64,000 nucleotides of DNA from Asterella californica (taxonomy: Eukaryota; Streptophyta; Marchantiopsida; Marchantiales; Aytoniaceae): contig JAYKYS010000014.1 in assembly GCA_036924285.1 (NCBI GenBank), forward strand, positions 11,036,001-11,100,000. The letters run 5' to 3'. The translations under genes and the position numbers were made by a program. The notes beneath the pieces were generated by a model. It was not told the DNA's origin and did not search any database. It saw only the letters and a program-made list of their open reading frames with translations. Shown one piece after another: positions 58,662-64,000 of this stretch (its first letter is position 1; every line of letters begins with the position of its first letter).

Positions 58662-60371
58662 ATGGAGAGGAAGATATGTCTCTCTTGGACATGGATGCTG
58701 CTGGTGGTAGTGATCTCTTGCAAGTCGGCGGCACAAGTCACCGCTAAGAAATGTACCTGTGCTCCGCGCCTTCCTGGTGAGCGTTCACCGAAGTCGTCCA
58801 CGCGTACTGTGTTGATGTCATGAACGACCTCTTGTTGATCGTAGACGGCGTCGTACTTGAAGTTTTGACTACAATGCTGTTATAACTCCTGCTACTGTCG
58901 GGAGAGAAGTTGTGCGTGGCTTTGGGTCGTATGTGATTTCTTAGATGCAGTCACAAGAGAAGCTAGATTCGGCGTGGATAGAAGTGCCGGCCGGCGCTGG
59001 AAGTGTGGAAGAAATGAATCCGTCGAGAAGACTTCCTCTCCAGTTTTCTCTTTTACTGAGACCATAGTTAGATTAGCTTCAAGTATCGTTATAAGTCCCT
59101 CTTGTACCTCTACCGTGCATCTGACAGTCCCCTCGCACACACAGCCCCCACAGCAAGCAGCACGCAAACTGTGATATATCTCCAAGAGTCTTTGGAAGCT
59201 TTATAAATGTAGGCTCTGTAGGCTTTCAAATCAAGTAACAGGTTGTTCCGGAGCACTTCTACTCGATGGGAAGCTCTAAACATATCCCGAGTACATACTC
59301 AATACGTACTGACATTTTCAATTTTCACTATGTGCAGGGCCCGGAGTTTGCTTTGGACAAAATGCCGACGATATCAGAGGACCAACTGAAGTGGTGCAGT
59401 TCTTGAAGGGAGAGAAAATCAAGCGTGTAAGACTGTATGATACGTATCCCGCAACAATGAAAGCTTTTCAAGGCAAAAAGGTAGAGCTCATTATCGGCGT
59501 ATCGAATGCGGTTGTGTTGAGCTCTGGCATGGCTTGGAACTATGCTGCCGCAGAGGAATGGGTCCTGTACAACGTGATACCGTACGCCTCCGACACGCCC
59601 ATCAAGGTCATTGCTGTAGGGAGCGAGGTGACCTCAGTGGGGGACTGGGATCTTGTGTCTCAAACTGAACCAGCTATGCAAAATATTTACAAGGCGCTGA
59701 AGAAAGCCGGACTGGAGGACGATATCAAGGTCTCAACACCGTTTGGTCAGGACATTCTGGAAGTGACTTGGCCACCGTCCGATGGACGATTTCGCGTCGA
59801 GTTCGCCTGGAACGTTGTCAGGCCGGTACTGAATTTCCTGAATGCGACGAATTCGCCTTTCATGATCAACCTCTACACCTTTGCTTCTTATAAGGGCGAT
59901 CCTCAAGACGTAGATCTCGACGCAGCTATGCTGAATCCATGGTGCCCCATTTCTATCGATTTCAAAACCGGTCACGTTTACAAAAACTTGCTGTTTCAGC
60001 TGATGGACGCAACTTCTGCAGCTATAGAGGCAATGGGACATTTCAATCTCAGCCTAGTCTTGTCTGAAACTGGCTGGCCGATCAGCGGACATTGGGCTGC
60101 GACTCCAGAGTATGCAGCCACGTATAATCAGAATTTGGTGAATTTGGTCGTCAAAGGAGTGGGCACACCCATGCGCCCCAACTCACCCATCAACGCGTAC
60201 ATCTACTCGCTTTTTAATGAGAACCTGAGAACAGGTGAAGAAGAGAGGCGACATTACGGTCTCTTCAGACCCAACTTTCTTCCCGTCTACGACATCAACT
60301 GGGAAGGTGAGGATATTAATTGCGTCCCCGAGCTTCTGCTTGCTCCTTCAGCGCTGTCGTCTTCCAGCTGA
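58662..60371 (+). CDS. Secreted glucan endo-1,3-beta-glucosidase, GH17 family
   Basis: Hydrolyses beta-1,3-glucan (callose) in the cell wall or apoplast; 382 aa in two exons, 58662-58776 and 59338-60371. The intron is phase 1 (G|GTGAGC ... GTGCAG|GG) and the join gives RLPGPGVCFGQNADDIRGP. The start is the first in-frame ATG. Residues 1-25 (MERKICLSWTWMLLVVVISC) form a signal peptide. The GH17 barrel follows: IKRVRLYDTYPATMKAFQGK, the acid/base glutamate in VIAVGSEVTS (family VGNE, here VGSE), FMINLYTFASYKGDP, the nucleophile glutamate in LVLSETGWPISG, and AYIYSLFNENLRTG before HYGLFRPNFLPVYDI. There is no CBM43 domain and no clear GPI-anchor signal; the tail is a short Ser/Ala-rich end. AATAAA at 60403-60408 is a likely poly(A) signal 32 bp after the stop. 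The family is certain; the physiological role is unknown. Confidence 0.95.
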
Positions 60372-60402
60372 ACTCTTTCCTCATGCGGTCTACAATCTCA
60401 AT

Positions 60403-60408
60403 AATAAA
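60403..60408 (+). terminator. Likely poly(A) signal of the GH17 gene
   Basis: AATAAA occurs 32 bp after the GH17 stop codon. Plant polyadenylation signals are loose, so this is a candidate only. Confidence 0.4.
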
Positions 60409-60915
60409 ACAGTGTGAAATATCCGTTTTTGAGTGTTTTGTACTCTTACTCACCTTCAACGTACGAGACTAGTGTATACGATCCTGTGGCCCGACCCAGC
60501 AAGAGTTTAACTAGAAGTATATAAATGACAATGTCACATACTGACGCAAAACGTCGTGACATTTGGATAGAGTTTTGGTTACCAGATGGATTGTTTCCGA
60601 TGGAGAAAACAATTCATTTACTTCCATCTCTAAAATTTCTCTTTCTACGTGAAGACAGTATGAATTCTTCTGTTTTTTCTCGTTCTTTTTTCATTGAATA
60701 TCGTTGGTTGTATAAGACAATGAACATTTTACTTTTCATCTGAGGGGCCAATGGTGAATACGGCAAATCTACACATGCTCGTTTATTATGTTCACAGATT
60801 TTCGGAAAGAGAGCATGATTTTGAGGAAGTTAATAATCTCTCTGTTGAGAACTCGTGGCGAAGCAGCGAACAGTTTCTGTAAGCACAGACTAGTGAAATC
60901 AACGTAAGACTGTAT
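60409..60915. other. Space between convergent GH17 and SET genes
   Basis: The two genes converge here, so the stretch should hold both 3' UTRs. A small + strand frame at 60525-60743 has no recognised motif. Confidence 0.5.
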
Positions 60916-63900
60916 TCACTTGTTGAATATATTGGACAAGAATTTGCTTGGTGCAGAAGCAATCTGCTCTGCCATATCGAACATCTCCAAAAGGTCGGAA
61001 TTGGGATCCTGTAACATTTACGACAAGATGTGCAAGGTGAGGACTGCTTGCAGATGAACTGTATATATGTGGTCTTCGGCAGAAAGGATGGTAAAAGTGG
61101 AACATGACAAGTACAGCCCTTACCTTCATTCCACCTCCTTTGACTGGAATGCCTCTAATAGGTGCCAAGCGATTGCGCAATGCCGCCATACTGTTTATAA
61201 GTATTTGTTTCTCGCATAGGCGTAGTTGGGCAGCCAGTTTCTCTTTATTTGACGCTCTCTGCAGCAGGCAAGACACAGTCCACGCAATTTTCAAGACTAT
61301 CTCTTTCATAACTCCAAAGGACTTCCTACGAATAAAGAAATGTGAAATATAAGTGCAGTGTCTAATTTCACACGATGTATCCGATTCATTCTAGTGTATG
61401 GATGTGGGTTAATACCTTGTCATTAAGGATACGACTCTCCTCATCAGAACCGCCGGAGTATGCTTGCAGTGCAACACGGCACTCACCCATGAGCAGCATC
61501 AGAATTTCGTATTCATTAGCCTGCAGAGGTGACAACAAAAACAATCAGTTAGAACGGGAGTCTCTTTTTGCTTTCCTTCTAGCTTTTCCATGTGTGTCAA
61601 GACGGGGGCAAATACTCGACCACTTCCTAGAGCGGAAAGCTGTTGGAACTGCTCGTTGCTTGTAGCACCAAACGTATATATAAATAAAGGAATCTACCAC
61701 CGTATTTCAATGATAAAAAGTTAGCTAGATAATAAAAGCTCCATCTATCTTCTTCTGATATTTCTCAAGGCATGATGGAAGCTCATACTTGATCAATCAT
61801 GACGTCCTCATCAAACACAATCTTGGCGAAAAGGCCCACATCTGACAGTCTGGTCAATCTCATGTAAGTCAAGAGCTGCGCTCAAACTCAAGCATCAGCC
61901 ACCGCATGTTAGTCCCACCATATGCAGGCATACATCATATAGTTTGGTCTCTCCTTTAGCACGAGCAACAGAAGTGCAAACAAAGGTCAACAAGTCTATG
62001 AACCCTGAAATAAACGTCTTAATTGACAAATTGCTTCGTCAGCGCCAGCGGTATCAAGATTCTAAACCGCGTTTGCTACCTGGGTTGGAAAACGATTCGC
62101 AAAGAGAGGAAACGTTTGAGGGCTATCAAATCCAGCTTGCTCTAAAATTTGCTGCTTTAGAACCTTCAACCTATCTGCTTCCAGCAGCTCAACCTGAAAT
62201 ACGCATGAATACAAATTCCGAACCTTGAAGAATCAATTCCAAACATTGAAAGTACAGTCCGAGAACGCCATCTACTGATTCTACGTAAAGATCTGCTATA
62301 CTGACTCCGACTCAATCTCGAAATCAGGCCCAAGCAGAATCAATTCTACAAGCTAGCCAGTCCCAGTCGAGTAAAGATACATCTCAAAGAATGGAGGATG
62401 GTGGAGTTGACGTCACCTCTATCGTAAGGTAGTCATTAGGGTTCCTAGGATCAACGAACCCATAACTGCAGGAAACAGTTTCCTCTCAGTCTAACTGGAT
62501 AACGCCAATACCAGAAACAACTATCTGAAAAGCAGAATCTGACACTAAATGCAAAACACACCTGATTAGAAGATCGGAGTTTGGTCGATCCACACCATAC
62601 GATATGAACACCTGGTCTCCTTGTCTATAATCACGGTCCACTTTAAGCACAACCTGCCATGTAGTAACAGATCTTATGACTCATCTACACGGTATACATC
62701 AATTCCACATTCTCACTCTGAATGAACTCGTTCCTCTTATTCTTAGAGAAGAGATAGTTCAGATATGCTTCTCGCTAATTACAAGAATAGCACGGATCTT
62801 GCTGGACCTTACAGCTTCATCTTCTGTGCTGAAGTCCAGAAAAGCTTCGCAATCTCCCTTATAATTGACGCAGTCTCCATATGGGATCTACACACACATG
62901 AAACAGTTAGGAGTATTCACTTGAATACAAATTTCCTGTCATGTACACCAGAAATTCGGACATATAACATGAAAAGTTAGTCCTCACATACATCAACTTT
63001 ACTCCAACGACAGAAGGCCTGCTCAGGGCGGAAGGAGGTCACAGACTCATTAAATACTGACGCTCTTGAAAAACTCTAGAATGTTCATACACCCTCACAC
63101 AATTGAACACAATTTGAAGAGAACATCGAGTGAGATATTACACACCAGAGCGAAAATGTCGGCTGTTGGCAAATAAGATGCACGGGATAAGATCACTGAA
63201 AAGGCGTTCTTGAATGCAATCAGGGAAAATCCGTCGTTTGGAAATGTCTGCACACAAGACAAGACGGCAAGTTCAGATAGTCCCGACATGATGCAAGGAG
63301 TTCACACGATGTGGTAGAGTGCAACATCCTCTCACTGCATGGTATCTTGTAGTCGTGCCTGCTATCAGACTCGCTGAAACGCTCGTCCACAACTTAATTG
63401 ACGCCAGTCGTTATACCACACAACTGAAGTGCACAAAAATGAACGAGGTGTTCAATGTTTCGGGTTTCAGCTTTCGGACAAAACTGAAGCCGAATGAACC
63501 AGTACATACCTGAGGATCTTTCTCAAAAAAGCCTGAACTCAGCTCCTCATACACCCCCTCTAAGGCTCCAACTCTGTCCTTCACTTCCTCTACGTACAGA
63601 AAGTCATAGCTCAGATGGAATACGGACTGGAACCACAATAATGAAAATGTGCACTGTCGTATCAGGAAACGCACCTAGAACAGGAGAGCCCTTAAGTAGT
63701 TCATCACGTTCAGCCTCAGACCACAGCAGAGGGCTCGCCGTTGCTCCCGGGAAAAGCTTCAGAAGAGGATACCATGCGGACGCTTGTCCTTGTGCTCTCT
63801 CGTACATAAGCCACAACGTGAGCCCGATAAGGTCTCCTCTCCCTGTAGCTAACAAACTTTAGCTTTTCCTCTCGACATGGAGTTGAATATTTACAACCTC

Positions 63901-64000
63901 TTTTAAAGAATGGGACGGTAGGCACTAACCTCTTGCAGGGCCTGACACTACCGGATGGTTGTTGACATCGAAGGCAGTGACACAGAAATTCTCAGGAACA
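60916..64000 (-). CDS. SET-domain lysine methyltransferase (Rubisco LSMT/SETD3-like), 3' part
   Basis: C-terminal part (about 389 aa) of a protein methyltransferase of the plant Rubisco-LSMT-like SET family, often plastid-located. Twelve exons, continuing off the window end: 63930-64000, 63675-63842, 63510-63589, 63146-63247, 62813-62887, 62562-62653, 62417-62465, 62080-62193, 61789-61875, 61416-61520, 61124-61258 and 60916-61008 (TGA); all joins are in frame and canonical. The SET region shows GRGDLIGLTLWLMYERAQG, SPLLWSEAERDELLKGSPVL, AFSVILSRASYLPTADIFAL, IPYGDCVNYKGDCEAFLDF, VDRDYRQGDQVFISYGVDRP (catalytic Tyr in SYG) and YGFVDPRNPNDYLTIE. The Rubisco-substrate-binding-like C-terminal helices follow (EYEILMLLMGECRVALQAYS, KEKLAAQLRLCEKQIL, RLAPIRGIPVKGGG, DPNSDLLEMFD). 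The NH motif reads NY here. The N terminus and transit peptide are outside the window, so the exact orthologue (LSMT, PTAC14 or another) is not decided. Confidence 0.88.

Noticed and set aside
61259..61330. Longer SET-gene exon reaching upstream of 61258
   Set aside because: Reading in phase from the acceptor near 61320 hits a stop; the acceptor CTGCTGCAG at 61259 keeps the frame and gives RASNKEKLAAQL.

Overview
The window is nuclear DNA from a land plant. The genes are split by short GT-AG introns, and five of them match conserved plant protein families. The DNA between the genes carries decayed Ty3/gypsy retrotransposons, one with a chromodomain. The short introns and the long purine-rich leader in front of one gene would fit a bryophyte, but the sequence does not prove this and I do not name a species.

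Layout. 1-973 (+): the 3' end of a 20S proteasome beta-1 subunit gene. 5518-7610 (+): a complete three-exon DUF604/Fringe-like glycosyltransferase (514 aa) with a long purine-rich leader. About 10.2-17.5 kb is a repeat block: three hairpins in a row, a truncated Ty3/gypsy element on + (primer-binding site, gag, protease, RT, start of RNase H), and a decayed gag on -. 21064-27048 (-): a complete 17-exon WDR48/UAF1-type WD40 protein (768 aa). 31952-38265 (-): a complete 14-exon gene that I read as the plant ATRIP homologue (SUV2-like, about 1,084-1,111 aa). About 39.8-57 kb is gene-poor. It holds a 232-bp-unit tandem repeat, a chromovirus integrase plus chromodomain on +, a family of diverged dispersed repeats, a perfect 31-bp-arm hairpin, and a second Ty3/gypsy pol relic on -. 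58662-60371 (+): a two-exon secreted GH17 beta-1,3-glucanase (382 aa). 60916-64000 (-): the 3' twelve exons of a SET-domain methyltransferase of the Rubisco-LSMT/SETD3 type, running off the window end.

The host genes do not form a pathway or cluster; they are unrelated housekeeping or cell-wall genes separated by repeat-filled DNA. WDR48 and ATRIP homologues both bear on genome maintenance (deubiquitinase activation and ATR signalling), but their adjacency looks coincidental. I built the exon models by hand from splice signals, phase continuity and remembered family motifs; no alignment or transcript data were available. I found no convincing new system. The points most worth a second look are the in-frame proteasome intron, the hairpin structures, the altered SET NH motif, the chromovirus relic, and a small conserved-looking ORF at 58038-58226.
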